Shown: positions 1 to 6,480, counted from the first letter of the stretch. The stretch: 6,792 nucleotides of DNA from Erysipelotrichaceae bacterium (GCA_024709285.1 JANJWY010000160.1:1-6792), one strand, 5' to 3'. Made by a program: numbers and translations. Notes: generated by a model from the letters alone, not told the origin.

Positions 1-938
1 GCTAGTACTCCATAAGCAATCGCACCGGTCGTTGTCGGAACCAATACTAGGATGACCGTACTCAATGCGGTGAAAAATTCTCCAAACTGATACATCTTCA
101 GGCGGTTCTGACGGGTAATGAACTTGCCGGCGATATAAAAAGCAAGAATGCTGATCAGAGCAAACAATGCCAAAATCCGGCCGTATGCACTGCCGCTTCC
201 CCCCGTAGCCCGATAGATCAACAGTCCGGTCAACATCAACACCAACGAATCACGCACCCCAAAGAGTACATGCGAATTAAATATATAGGTCCACTGACGG
301 TCTTTCTTATAAAATACTTTATCCAGTATGGTGAACTTTCCTTTTTGACTGAGAACTCGGATCGTCGATGCCAGATAGGCGATGATCAGATACAGAACGA
401 TGACCAACTGAAAGATGCGTATATAGCCTTCTGTATCATTGGGCGACCAAGCAACGATTTGAGCTGCCGTCAGCGGTGCGATGATATTGGTAAGCCCGTT
501 AAACATACCGATGAATCCCAGATATTTCCCACGAGACTCCTTGGTTGATACCAACTGATTGAGACTGACCGTCGACAACCAGAAAAATCCTTCACCCATC
601 CCAAAAATCATTCCGATCCCATAAATCGCATAACCCAACTCACCAATCCGCTCGCGCAATGTCAGAATGACCAACAATCCGAAAACAATCATCAGCAGAC
701 CGGCCGTCATCGTCCATGAAAGCCGATATTTACGGGAAATGTGGGCACCGATGGTAAAAGCCAACGGAAAAAAGCCGAAGCGCACCATGGCATAGGCCGT
801 CATGGTAACCAGTGATCCGGTAAATTTATAAAGATATACATTAACAAAGACTGCGGTCATGGCGGATGCCATCGCATACGTCCCGTTAATGATGACCATT
901 TTAATTTCTTGCTTGTTCAAAGCGCTTGTTGTTCTCAT
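1..938 (-). CDS. MFS transporter, C-terminus cut by window edge
   Basis: Reading the minus strand from the ATG at 936-938 gives an open frame of 312 codons running off the left edge without a stop. The product is very hydrophobic: I count about nine likely membrane segments, roughly at residues 13-34, 43-62, 73-92, 99-125, 138-160, 173-192, 218-240, 248-268 and 284-308, with a basic cytoplasmic loop near 195-215 (RVLSQKGKF, then KVFYKKDRQ) between the two six-helix halves. That layout is typical of the major facilitator superfamily, which would be complete at about 400 residues. A degenerate motif A (GAHISRKYRLS) follows helix 2. The start lies 3 nt after the stop of the solute-binding protein gene and has no clear Shine-Dalgarno of its own, so translation is probably coupled; the next Met, codon 14, is no better placed. 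The family is fairly secure. The substrate is unknown; a sugar is inferred only from the neighbours. Confidence 0.8.
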   Translation of the reverse strand, partial: MRTTSALNKQEIKMVIINGTYAMASAMTAVFVNVYLYKFTGSLVTMTAYAMVRFGFFPLAFTIGAHISRKYRLSWTMTAGLLMIVFGLLVILTLRERIGELGYAIYGIGMIFGMGEGFFWLSTVSLNQLVSTKESRGKYLGFIGMFNGLTNIIAPLTAAQIVAWSPNDTEGYIRIFQLVIVLYLIIAYLASTIRVLSQKGKFTILDKVFYKKDRQWTYIFNSHVLFGVRDSLVLMLTGLLIYRATGGSGSAYGRILALFALISILAFYIAGKFITRQNRLKMYQFGEFFTALSTVILVLVPTTTGAIAYGVL

Positions 939-941
939 AAT

Positions 942-2294
942 TTAACGGTTATTTTCAGATAACCATGTCTGATAGAGGTCGATAAACTGCTGCTGAGCTT
1001 CCAGGGGTGTAAGTTCTTGTTTATACACCGATTTCAGAATATACATAAAGTCAGCTTCAAGATAAAAATCAAATCCCAGCTTCGCCGTATTCTGAGGCAA
1101 AGCAACGATCGGCTCAATCTCGCTGTAAGTAAAAGCCAGACTCATTTGACGGCGGTTATCACTCATCTCAAAACTGCCTAACTGATCTCTGGCAATGACC
1201 AGAATTTTCTTCGTTGTATCCAAGGCGGTTTGCGTAGCTTGAGGTAAAGAAAGAATCCGAAGTATTTCTTGCGTGAGCGATGGCGCTTCATTTTTCAATG
1301 CGACCAATCCGGTAACGATGACCAACGGTTTGAGCTGTTTATCCTGATACGTCGGAAAGGCCGAGAACACATAATCAACACTCTTCAGTTCTTCGATTTG
1401 CTCCACAAACATCCACGGACCAGCCATTCCAAAAGGTGCGATCTGCTCATTGATCACCTTTTCATACAACCAGTCATCCTTTGGCTGAGCACTGTAATCC
1501 CAAGTGACTTCACCCAACGTTTTCAAGAAATTCAATGAAGCAAGAAAATTTTCCTGATCGAACCCTGCTTGAGTCGCATCATTATCTTCAAACATATGCC
1601 AGTCCCCCGCAGTCAGAAACGGATAGAACTGCCACTTTTCTTCAAAAGTCAGCGGAAAAACAATATTGATTTCCTTCTGATTATATATGTGCGGCACACT
1701 TTTCCACCCTCTGGCAAGTTCAATCAAATCTTCCCATCGAGAAAACATCTGAGGAAGATTGGTATCCGTGACCGTGCTGACATCATAACCCAACGTTTCA
1801 AGCATGGTTTTATTGTATACAAACAAGAGCCCTTGATAGGAAAACGGCCGAAACAGTACGTCTTCCATGTTGATGACTTCGGTAAACTGAACAATGCCTT
1901 CCGTACTTGCCTCATCATCAATACGCGAATCAAAGGGAGTTAAGCGGTCAAAAAGCAACGCTGCCTGATGTGTATCGGTATAAAAAATATCCACACCCAA
2001 ATCCAAGGCCTGTTGTGCCGACAGGTTTTCAATGATTCGAAAGTCGAAATTTACGGTATGTCCGGGATGTGTCAGATAGAACTGATCTAAAAACCAGTCT
2101 TCCATGGCTTTTGAAGGTAAGGCTATCGTGATTGTCGAACGATCTTCAACTTTAAAAACTCCATTATTCGCATCATAACACACGGTCTGTTTATCTAAAC
2201 GACAAAAATCGCCACTTGCGTAACCTGTATATATATATCCGCCACCGACAACCGTCAAAACTGCGGCAATCATCCCAATCATCCACTTTCGCAC
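942..2294 (-). CDS. MalE-like extracellular solute-binding protein, N-terminally anchored
   Basis: This 450-residue protein has the layout of family 1 ABC solute-binding proteins (MalE-like sugar binders). After a short basic start, a hydrophobic stretch at about 4-25 exports or anchors it; the folded part follows. Family features seen are the HPG segment near 76-78, LGVDIFYTD at 99-107, GLLFVYNK at 155-162 followed by TLGYD (167-171) and the WEDLIELA helix at 187-194, and GPW at 292-294 ahead of the VDYVFSAFP strand (306-314). There is no lipobox: Cys31 is preceded by GDF, not by a [LVI][AST][GAS] triplet, so it is probably not a lipoprotein. Cys31 and Cys39 could form a disulfide. The start is GTG, chosen because GAGGTGG lies just upstream; Met5 would be too far from it. 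No ABC permease or ATPase gene is present, and the next gene encodes an MFS transporter. An alpha-glucoside ligand is an inference from the nearby GH13 gene. Confidence 0.85.
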   Translation of the reverse strand: MRKWMIGMIAAVLTVVGGGYIYTGYASGDFCRLDKQTVCYDANNGVFKVEDRSTITIALPSKAMEDWFLDQFYLTHPGHTVNFDFRIIENLSAQQALDLGVDIFYTDTHQAALLFDRLTPFDSRIDDEASTEGIVQFTEVINMEDVLFRPFSYQGLLFVYNKTMLETLGYDVSTVTDTNLPQMFSRWEDLIELARGWKSVPHIYNQKEINIVFPLTFEEKWQFYPFLTAGDWHMFEDNDATQAGFDQENFLASLNFLKTLGEVTWDYSAQPKDDWLYEKVINEQIAPFGMAGPWMFVEQIEELKSVDYVFSAFPTYQDKQLKPLVIVTGLVALKNEAPSLTQEILRILSLPQATQTALDTTKKILVIARDQLGSFEMSDNRRQMSLAFTYSEIEPIVALPQNTAKLGFDFYLEADFMYILKSVYKQELTPLEAQQQFIDLYQTWLSENNR

Positions 2295-2298
2295 AGAA

Positions 2299-2305
2299 CC
2301 ACCTC
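2299..2305 (-). promoter_or_regulatory. Shine-Dalgarno fixing the GTG start of the solute-binding protein
   Basis: GAGGTGG on the minus strand pairs well with the 16S tail. Measured from its GAGGT core there are 6 nt to the GTG at 2292-2294, whereas the first internal ATG is about 18 nt away. This supports the GTG start. Confidence 0.75.
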
Positions 2306-2315
2306 AAAGTACACA

Positions 2316-2345
2316 GTTATATTATCAAATAGAGAGGGTAAACAC
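2316..2345 (-). promoter_or_regulatory. Possible promoter for the solute-binding protein/MFS unit
   Basis: Downstream of the transketolase terminator the minus strand carries overlapping -10-like boxes GATAAT (2321-2326) and TATAAC (2316-2321). The -35 region is weak: TTTACC stands 15 nt before TATAAC, and TTGTTT, lying just beyond this interval, about 19 nt before GATAAT. A promoter is expected here because the terminator upstream would otherwise silence the unit, but the exact boxes are uncertain. Confidence 0.35.
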
Positions 2346-2359
2346 AAACAAAATCAGAT

Positions 2360-2382
2360 AAAAGAAAACGGGCAGTGCCCGT
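2360..2382 (-). terminator. Intrinsic terminator of the transketolase operon
   Basis: On the minus strand, ACGGGC and GCCCGT form a 6-bp GC-rich stem (2377-2382 with 2368-2373) around a 3-nt loop, followed by the U-rich run TTTTCTTTT. It starts 8 nt after the TGA stop of the C-subunit gene, so it should end the two-gene transketolase transcript before the solute-binding protein gene. Confidence 0.85.
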
Positions 2383-2389
2383 CTTGAAT

Positions 2390-3322
2390 TCATTCTGCTA
2401 ACAGTTTTCGGATACGATCCAATACATGTTTGTATGTGATCCCATATTTTTCCATCAGTGCTGCCGGTGTTCCGCTTTCCCCAAAGGTATCCTCAATGCC
2501 TAACATCGAGATTTTTACCGGATGATGCTGACTGACGACTTCTGCGACGGCCGAACCCATTCCGCCCAAAACATTGTGCTCTTCACAGGTCAGCAGGACA
2601 TCATGTGTTTTTGCCAGTTCAATCAATAATTTCTTGTCGATGGGTTTGATGGTGTGAATATTGACAACGGTAACCAAAATGCCTTCTTCTTTGAGAATAT
2701 CGGCTGCTTTGAGGGCTTCCTGAACAAGGATGCCCGTTGCAATGACCGCAATCTTAACGCCTTTACGTAAAACAACACCTTTACCGATTTCAAATACATA
2801 ATCCTCCGCATTGGCTGTTTCAACCGCATTTCTGCCCAGACGGACATATACCGGTCCCTTATATTTTGCAATTGCCGAAATGGCCTGCATGGTCTCAATA
2901 TCATCACACGGCTGAATGACCGTCATATTCGGAATGCTGCGCATCAAAGCAATATCCTCAATGGCCTGATGGGAAGCCCCATCTTCACCCAACGTAATAC
3001 CCGCATGGGTTGCACATATTTTGACATTCAGCTTTGGATAGCAGATGGAGTTTCGGACGATTTCAAAGGCGCGTCCAGCCGCAAACATCGCGAAACTGGA
3101 AGCGAACACGGTATTGCCACCGGTTGCGATACCGGCAGCCACGCCCATCATATTGCTCTCCGCGATTCCCATATTAAAATGTCGGGAAGCGTTGGCGGTT
3201 TTAGCGTCCGCAGTTTTCGTGGATTTTGATAAATCCGCATCCAATACAAATATTTTATCGTCTTCTACAATCAGTTTTGCCAAGGCTTTTCCATAAGCCT
3301 CACGAGTTGCCATTTTTGCCAT
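2390..3322 (-). CDS. Transketolase, C-terminal subunit
   Basis: This is the pyrimidine-binding plus C-terminal half of a split, thiamine diphosphate-dependent transketolase, which moves two-carbon ketol units between sugar phosphates in the cytoplasm (non-oxidative pentose phosphate pathway). With the ATG start the product has 310 residues, the usual size for a stand-alone C-subunit (COG3958 type). It shows GIAE with Glu55, the residue expected to activate the cofactor aminopyrimidine ring; SSFAMFAAGRAFE (75-87); THAGITLGEDGASHQ (105-119) with His106 and His118 in typical places; VRLGR (150-154); and a Rossmann-like C-terminal domain from about 180 to the end. The frame extends 12 nt further to a GTG, but GGTGGTGA inside the end of the upstream gene points to this ATG, which follows the upstream TAA by 1 nt. 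It must act with the N-subunit. Which ketose/aldose pair is used, including specialised versions such as sulfosugar pathways, cannot be read from the sequence. Confidence 0.93.
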   Translation of the reverse strand: MAKMATREAYGKALAKLIVEDDKIFVLDADLSKSTKTADAKTANASRHFNMGIAESNMMGVAAGIATGGNTVFASSFAMFAAGRAFEIVRNSICYPKLNVKICATHAGITLGEDGASHQAIEDIALMRSIPNMTVIQPCDDIETMQAISAIAKYKGPVYVRLGRNAVETANAEDYVFEIGKGVVLRKGVKIAVIATGILVQEALKAADILKEEGILVTVVNIHTIKPIDKKLLIELAKTHDVLLTCEEHNVLGGMGSAVAEVVSQHHPVKISMLGIEDTFGESGTPAALMEKYGITYKHVLDRIRKLLAE

Positions 3323-3323
3323 A

Positions 3324-4142
3324 TTATTCACCACCCAATTCTTTCATCGCTGCAGCGAACTGCTCCGGATTGGTCGCAACACCATGCCATGCATAGTCAT
3401 TTTCCATAAAGCTGACCCCTTTGCCTTTAACCGTCAAGGCAATGATCATCGTCGGTTTGCCTTTGAAAGCACGAGCCTTCGCATAAGCGTCTTGCAAAGC
3501 ATCGATATCATGTCCATTAACAGTCAAAACGTTCCAGCCAAAAGCTCTGAACTTTTCATCCAGGGGCAGCGGATTCATGATTTTGGTAATATCCCCATCA
3601 ATCTGTAAACCATTAAGATCAATGATGGCCAACAGGTTGTCGAGTTTGTAGTGAGCTGCGGCCATGGCTGCTTCCCATACGATGCCTTCCTGACTTTCAC
3701 CATCACCCAATAAGGAATATACCCTGAAAGGCAGTCCCTTGGCTTTATACGATAAAGCCATCCCCACCGCAGCAGAAATTCCCTGTCCCAGTGATCCGGT
3801 CGACATATCGACAGAATCCACATAGTTCATATTCGGATGTCCTTGCAAGCGTGAGTTGATCTTTCTGAAAGTCATCAGTTCTTCTTGAGGGATAAAACCT
3901 TTTTCGGCATGCACCGCAAACAACAGCGGAGAGGCATGTCCCTTCGACAACACGAATTTATCTCTTTCCAGATCTTTCACATTGTCCTGATTAATATTCA
4001 TTTCATTGAAATAGAGTGTCGTTAAGATTTCTACGCCGCTCAATGAACCGCCGATATGGCCGGACTTCGCTTCGTTCACCATCTTTACGATATTGATTCG
4101 CACTCTTTTAGCGATATCTTCAATCTGAGTTTTGTTAAGCAT
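3324..4142 (-). CDS. Transketolase, N-terminal (diphosphate-binding) subunit
   Basis: This 272-residue product is the diphosphate-binding half of a split transketolase and the partner of the adjacent C-subunit; the two together would make an active site at their interface. Visible landmarks are SGHIGG with His29, SKGHA with His69, GHP with His102, TGSLGQG (115-121), and the thiamine diphosphate/metal motif GDGESQEG (146-153) ending at Asn177 in DLNG, with Asp147 and Asn177 as likely metal ligands. AWHG with His253 is close to the end. All the histidines expected for substrate and cofactor contacts appear to be present, so I see no reason to call it inactive. An upstream GTG at 4151 lies inside the AGGAG and the ATG at 4148 is only 2 nt from it, so the ATG at 4142 (8-nt spacing) is chosen. 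It is the first gene of the operon, behind a TATAAT box and a cre-like palindrome. Confidence 0.93.
   Translation of the reverse strand: MLNKTQIEDIAKRVRINIVKMVNEAKSGHIGGSLSGVEILTTLYFNEMNINQDNVKDLERDKFVLSKGHASPLLFAVHAEKGFIPQEELMTFRKINSRLQGHPNMNYVDSVDMSTGSLGQGISAAVGMALSYKAKGLPFRVYSLLGDGESQEGIVWEAAMAAAHYKLDNLLAIIDLNGLQIDGDITKIMNPLPLDEKFRAFGWNVLTVNGHDIDALQDAYAKARAFKGKPTMIIALTVKGKGVSFMENDYAWHGVATNPEQFAAAMKELGGE
3328..3335 (-). promoter_or_regulatory. Shine-Dalgarno for the transketolase C-subunit, inside the N-subunit gene
   Basis: GGTGGTGA at the very end of the N-subunit gene (codons for Gly-Gly-Glu) is a good match to the 16S tail and lies 5 nt before the ATG at 3322. It favours that start over the GTG codons at 3331 and 3334, which would overlap the site, and implies coupled translation. 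Confidence 0.6.
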
Positions 4143-4150
4143 GGTCATCA

Positions 4151-4155
4151 CTCCT
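4151..4155 (-). promoter_or_regulatory. Shine-Dalgarno of the transketolase N-subunit
   Basis: AGGAG on the minus strand is 8 nt before the ATG at 4142 and only 2 nt before the ATG at 4148, so it decides between two close Met codons. Confidence 0.75.
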
Positions 4156-4168
4156 GTCTTTCTATGTT

Positions 4169-4196
4169 ATTATACAATATTTCACTTGAAAATGAA
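4169..4196 (-). promoter_or_regulatory. Sigma-A-like promoter of the transketolase operon
   Basis: The minus strand has a perfect TATAAT (4169-4174). The best -35 candidate is the poor TTCATT (4191-4196) at a 16-nt spacing. Transcription would start near 4162, about 20 nt before the start codon. The spacer contains the inverted repeat TTTCA-AG-TGAAA (4180-4191), a possible regulator site. The weak -35 suggests dependence on an activator. Confidence 0.55.
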
Positions 4197-4219
4197 TTGT
4201 CTAAGACATTTCCGCTTGG

Positions 4220-4233
4220 GTTAACCGCTTTCA
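4220..4233. promoter_or_regulatory. cre-like / LacI-family operator 1
   Basis: On the minus strand this reads TGAAAGCGGTTAAC, matching 12 of 14 positions of the cre pattern TGWNANCGNTNWCA; only the final CA differs. Its centre is about 65 bp upstream of the predicted transketolase start site, where CcpA-type sites can activate rather than repress. Another LacI-family regulator is equally possible. Confidence 0.45.
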
Positions 4234-4293
4234 TTTGATAACTAATCATAAAACAAAACTGACAATCGCACTTCGTTCATAAATGTTGATTCA

Positions 4294-4307
4294 TGTAATC
4301 GATTCCA
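4294..4307. promoter_or_regulatory. cre-like / LacI-family operator 2
   Basis: TGTAATCGATTCCA matches 13 of 14 positions of the cre pattern TGWNANCGNTNWCA and 15 of 17 of the longer form when flanking A and TA are included. The core AATCGATT is a perfect palindrome. It lies about 66 bp upstream of the predicted GH13 transcription start, between the two divergent promoters. Confidence 0.55.
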
Positions 4308-4331
4308 TACAAGCCTGTCATGGGTAATCTG

Positions 4332-4360
4332 ATGCAAAGCGCTTACATTCGTGTTAGAAT
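4332..4360 (+). promoter_or_regulatory. Extended -10 promoter of the GH13 gene
   Basis: TGTTAGAAT (4352-4360) is an extended -10 with box TAGAAT. At a 17-nt spacing the -35 position holds only ATGCAA (4332-4337), a poor match, as is common when the extended TG element is present. The predicted start near 4367 leaves a leader of only about 15 nt ahead of the start codon. An alternative -10-like TAATCT at 4325-4330 would give a longer leader. Confidence 0.45.
4334..4347. promoter_or_regulatory. cre-like / LacI-family operator 3, inside the GH13 promoter
   Basis: GCAAAGCGCTTACA matches 12 of 14 cre positions, missing only the leading TG, and is built on the perfect palindrome AAGCGCTT. It sits between the -35 and -10 positions of the predicted GH13 promoter, so a bound protein would block RNA polymerase. 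This is the expected geometry for direct repression by CcpA or a local LacI-family sugar regulator. Confidence 0.5.
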
Positions 4361-4371
4361 AACTTGTGAAA

Positions 4372-4377
4372 GGGGAG
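4372..4377 (+). promoter_or_regulatory. Shine-Dalgarno of the GH13 gene
   Basis: GGGGAG lies 6 nt before the ATG at 4384 and 3 nt before the ATG at 4381. An upstream in-frame GTG at 4366 precedes it and would put this purine run inside the gene, so that GTG is unlikely to be the start. Confidence 0.75.
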
Positions 4378-4383
4378 AATATG

Positions 4384-6474
4384 ATGAGCTATCTCGATAA
4401 AATCGTTGTGGAGCTTGCAAAGCAAGAACAACTTAACAAAGCTATATTCAATTATGTCATCCCGGATTTGTGGGACAGTGCGGATGTAAAAGTCGATAAG
4501 ATCGATGTCAAGGACGGAAATCTGATCGTCAATCCGTATCAGTTTTTTCAGTCTCTGATTAAGGATGAGTTTTTAAACAACCAAAAAAGAAAAGCGGACT
4601 TTTCCAAACCTTATTACTTAGGACAACCTAAAAATAAGATTAAGGGTTTGAAGAACGGGGATTGGATCCGTCAGAGTTTTGCTTATTCGATGATGATCCG
4701 CTCCTCTGCCAGCGTAGATCATGATCGCAGCGGACGTCTTGAAGAATTTAATCTCTATAACCTCAAGGAAACCGGCACATTTGTCAAAGCCTTGGCTTAC
4801 TTGCCGCTTCTTAAGAAAATGGGTGTCGATGTCGTGTATATGTTACCGATTTCGAAATACTCTTTGAAAGATAAAAAAGGCGAACTGGGCTCGCCGTATG
4901 GCGTATCCAATTTCTTTAAGTTGGATGAAGGGCTTAAGGATCCGATGACCGGTCCGGACTGTACGGTAGAAGATGAATTTCGGGCTTTTGTGGAAGCGTG
5001 TCATCGCTTGGATATGAAGGTCATCATTGACATCATCCCAAGAACAAACTCCGTAAACTCGGATTTGATCATTGATCATCCGGAGTGGTTCTACTATATC
5101 GCACTTGAAGATCTTCAAGATTATGCTTCGCCATACTGCCCAGGATTAAAGGCTGCTCTTCCCGCAAAGAAAGAGTACTTTGAACAAGTATTTGCTTCCG
5201 AAGAGGTCATCGCCCATATCAAGAAATTTAAACCCAATCCGAAGGAATCAAATCCTCAATTGTGGAAGAAACTGGTTAAGAAGTGGAAAGACGGTAAAGG
5301 AAAATACGAGGTGTTGGACTTAGTTCAGGAAATGTTCGGACTGACCATCGCACCGGCTTTCTCGGATTGTATCAATGATCCTCAACCGGCCTGGAGCGAT
5401 GTCACATTCTTCCGATTGTACCTCGACCATCCTGCCAATTCACAACCATATCTTAAAGAGCATGGTGAAATCCATCCGTACATTCTCTTTGATGTTGCCA
5501 AGTCCAGTTTAAATCCCGGTACCATCGTCAATCAGGAGTTATGGAACACCTTAGCCGATATCATTCCGTTTTTCCAACGGGAGTTCGGAATTGACGGTGC
5601 CCGAATCGACATGGGCCATGCCCTTCCGGACGATTTAATCAAGATGATTCTGACTAAGGCCAGAGAGGTCGATCCGAATTTCTGCTTTATCGCAGAAGAA
5701 CTGGATGTGGAAAACGCAAAAACGTCCAAGCAGAAGGGTTATAACATGATCATCGGTGATGGATTTATCCGTCTGCCCCGGGTTCAGGAAGGTCTGTTCA
5801 ACTCCTTTGTCTATGGCGCCATGAATCTTGAATCACCGTTGTTTGCGGTCGGTGAAACCCATGATACGCCGCGTTTGGCAGCCCGTGATGGCGGTGAGAC
5901 ATTGGGTAAAATGGTATCCGTATTCAACCTGTTTGTTCCCAACACCATTCCGTTTTTAAACAGCGGTCAGGAAGTGTATGAGCGTCAGCCGATGAATACC
6001 GGTTTGGACTGCCGCCCCAACGAGTTATATATGTTGGACAAAGATGATCCGTATTACGGTAAGTTAGCACTGTTTGACCGATATGCCTTCCATTATAATC
6101 ATAAGCATCGCTGGGAAATCCCCACAGCACTTGAAAAAGCGTCGCACATCCGTAAGGAGTATATCGACGCCATGATGGATATGAACAATGTTTATCCGCT
6201 GGGTTTCAGTGCTCCATGGGATACGGCTGCCGGATTCGGTTATGTTAACCAAGACAGAGTTCTTCTGGCGATTACAAATACCGATATGCACAATGAAAAG
6301 TATCACTATGTGCGTTTGGATAACCTTCCGGAAATCTTCTTTGCACAAGATAAGCAGATCATTCAACGGTTCTCTTCAGAAGACAATATTCCCCATGAGT
6401 TATTTATCAATGAGCATCGCGGATTAAATATCCACTTTGTTCCGGGTGAAGTTAAACTTCTTGAAATCAGATAG
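4384..6474 (+). CDS. Intracellular GH13 (alpha-amylase superfamily) enzyme, atypical
   Basis: This 696-residue protein carries the catalytic (beta/alpha)8 barrel of glycoside hydrolase family 13, acting on alpha-glucosidic bonds. Residues 1 to about 85 form an N-terminal region, the barrel starts near 100-135 (ALAYLPLLKKMGVDVVYMLPI), and the last 60 or so residues look like the usual C-terminal beta domain. Conserved region II is GARIDMGH with Arg407 and nucleophile Asp409, region III FIAEELD with acid/base Glu438, and region IV GETHDTPR with His493 and Asp494; the catalytic triad is complete. Region I is DIIPRTNS (216-223) where most members have a DVVxNH motif. The stretch between regions I and II is long (about 193 residues) with a lysine-rich segment near 275-310. 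There is no signal peptide, so it is cytoplasmic. The 29- and 56-residue gaps between catalytic residues recall GlgE-like maltosyltransferases (GH13_3), but hydrolase or transferase action cannot be decided. The ATG at 4381 is an alternative start. The gene is monocistronic. Confidence 0.88.
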   Translation: MSYLDKIVVELAKQEQLNKAIFNYVIPDLWDSADVKVDKIDVKDGNLIVNPYQFFQSLIKDEFLNNQKRKADFSKPYYLGQPKNKIKGLKNGDWIRQSFAYSMMIRSSASVDHDRSGRLEEFNLYNLKETGTFVKALAYLPLLKKMGVDVVYMLPISKYSLKDKKGELGSPYGVSNFFKLDEGLKDPMTGPDCTVEDEFRAFVEACHRLDMKVIIDIIPRTNSVNSDLIIDHPEWFYYIALEDLQDYASPYCPGLKAALPAKKEYFEQVFASEEVIAHIKKFKPNPKESNPQLWKKLVKKWKDGKGKYEVLDLVQEMFGLTIAPAFSDCINDPQPAWSDVTFFRLYLDHPANSQPYLKEHGEIHPYILFDVAKSSLNPGTIVNQELWNTLADIIPFFQREFGIDGARIDMGHALPDDLIKMILTKAREVDPNFCFIAEELDVENAKTSKQKGYNMIIGDGFIRLPRVQEGLFNSFVYGAMNLESPLFAVGETHDTPRLAARDGGETLGKMVSVFNLFVPNTIPFLNSGQEVYERQPMNTGLDCRPNELYMLDKDDPYYGKLALFDRYAFHYNHKHRWEIPTALEKASHIRKEYIDAMMDMNNVYPLGFSAPWDTAAGFGYVNQDRVLLAITNTDMHNEKYHYVRLDNLPEIFFAQDKQIIQRFSSEDNIPHELFINEHRGLNIHFVPGEVKLLEIR

Positions 6475-6480
6475 GCAGAT

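Noticed and set aside
270..548. Plus-strand 92-codon open frame opposite the MFS gene
   Set aside because: The minus strand here encodes continuous membrane helices of the MFS protein; the plus frame has no such coherence.
917..930. cre-like AAGCGCTT palindrome near the start of the MFS gene
   Set aside because: It lies in codons 3-8 of the MFS gene and matches only about 10 of 14 cre positions, with the right arm poor; chance within coding sequence is enough.
1569..1943. Plus-strand 124-codon open frame opposite the solute-binding protein
   Set aside because: It is fully antisense to a well-supported gene, with basic, low-complexity-like composition and no recognisable domain.
2390..2392. 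Possible TGA-as-tryptophan code (Mycoplasma-like)
   Set aside because: Reading through this TGA leads straight into a hairpin terminator, and tryptophans in all genes here use TGG.
4056..4238. Plus-strand 60-codon open frame upstream of the GH13 gene
   Set aside because: It overlaps the transketolase N-subunit start and its promoter on the opposite strand, and I saw no support for it beyond the open frame.
4366..4383. GTG at 4366 as the start of the GH13 protein
   Set aside because: Using it would put the GGGGAG ribosome site inside the coding sequence as codons 3-4; ATG 4384 (or 4381) is better placed.
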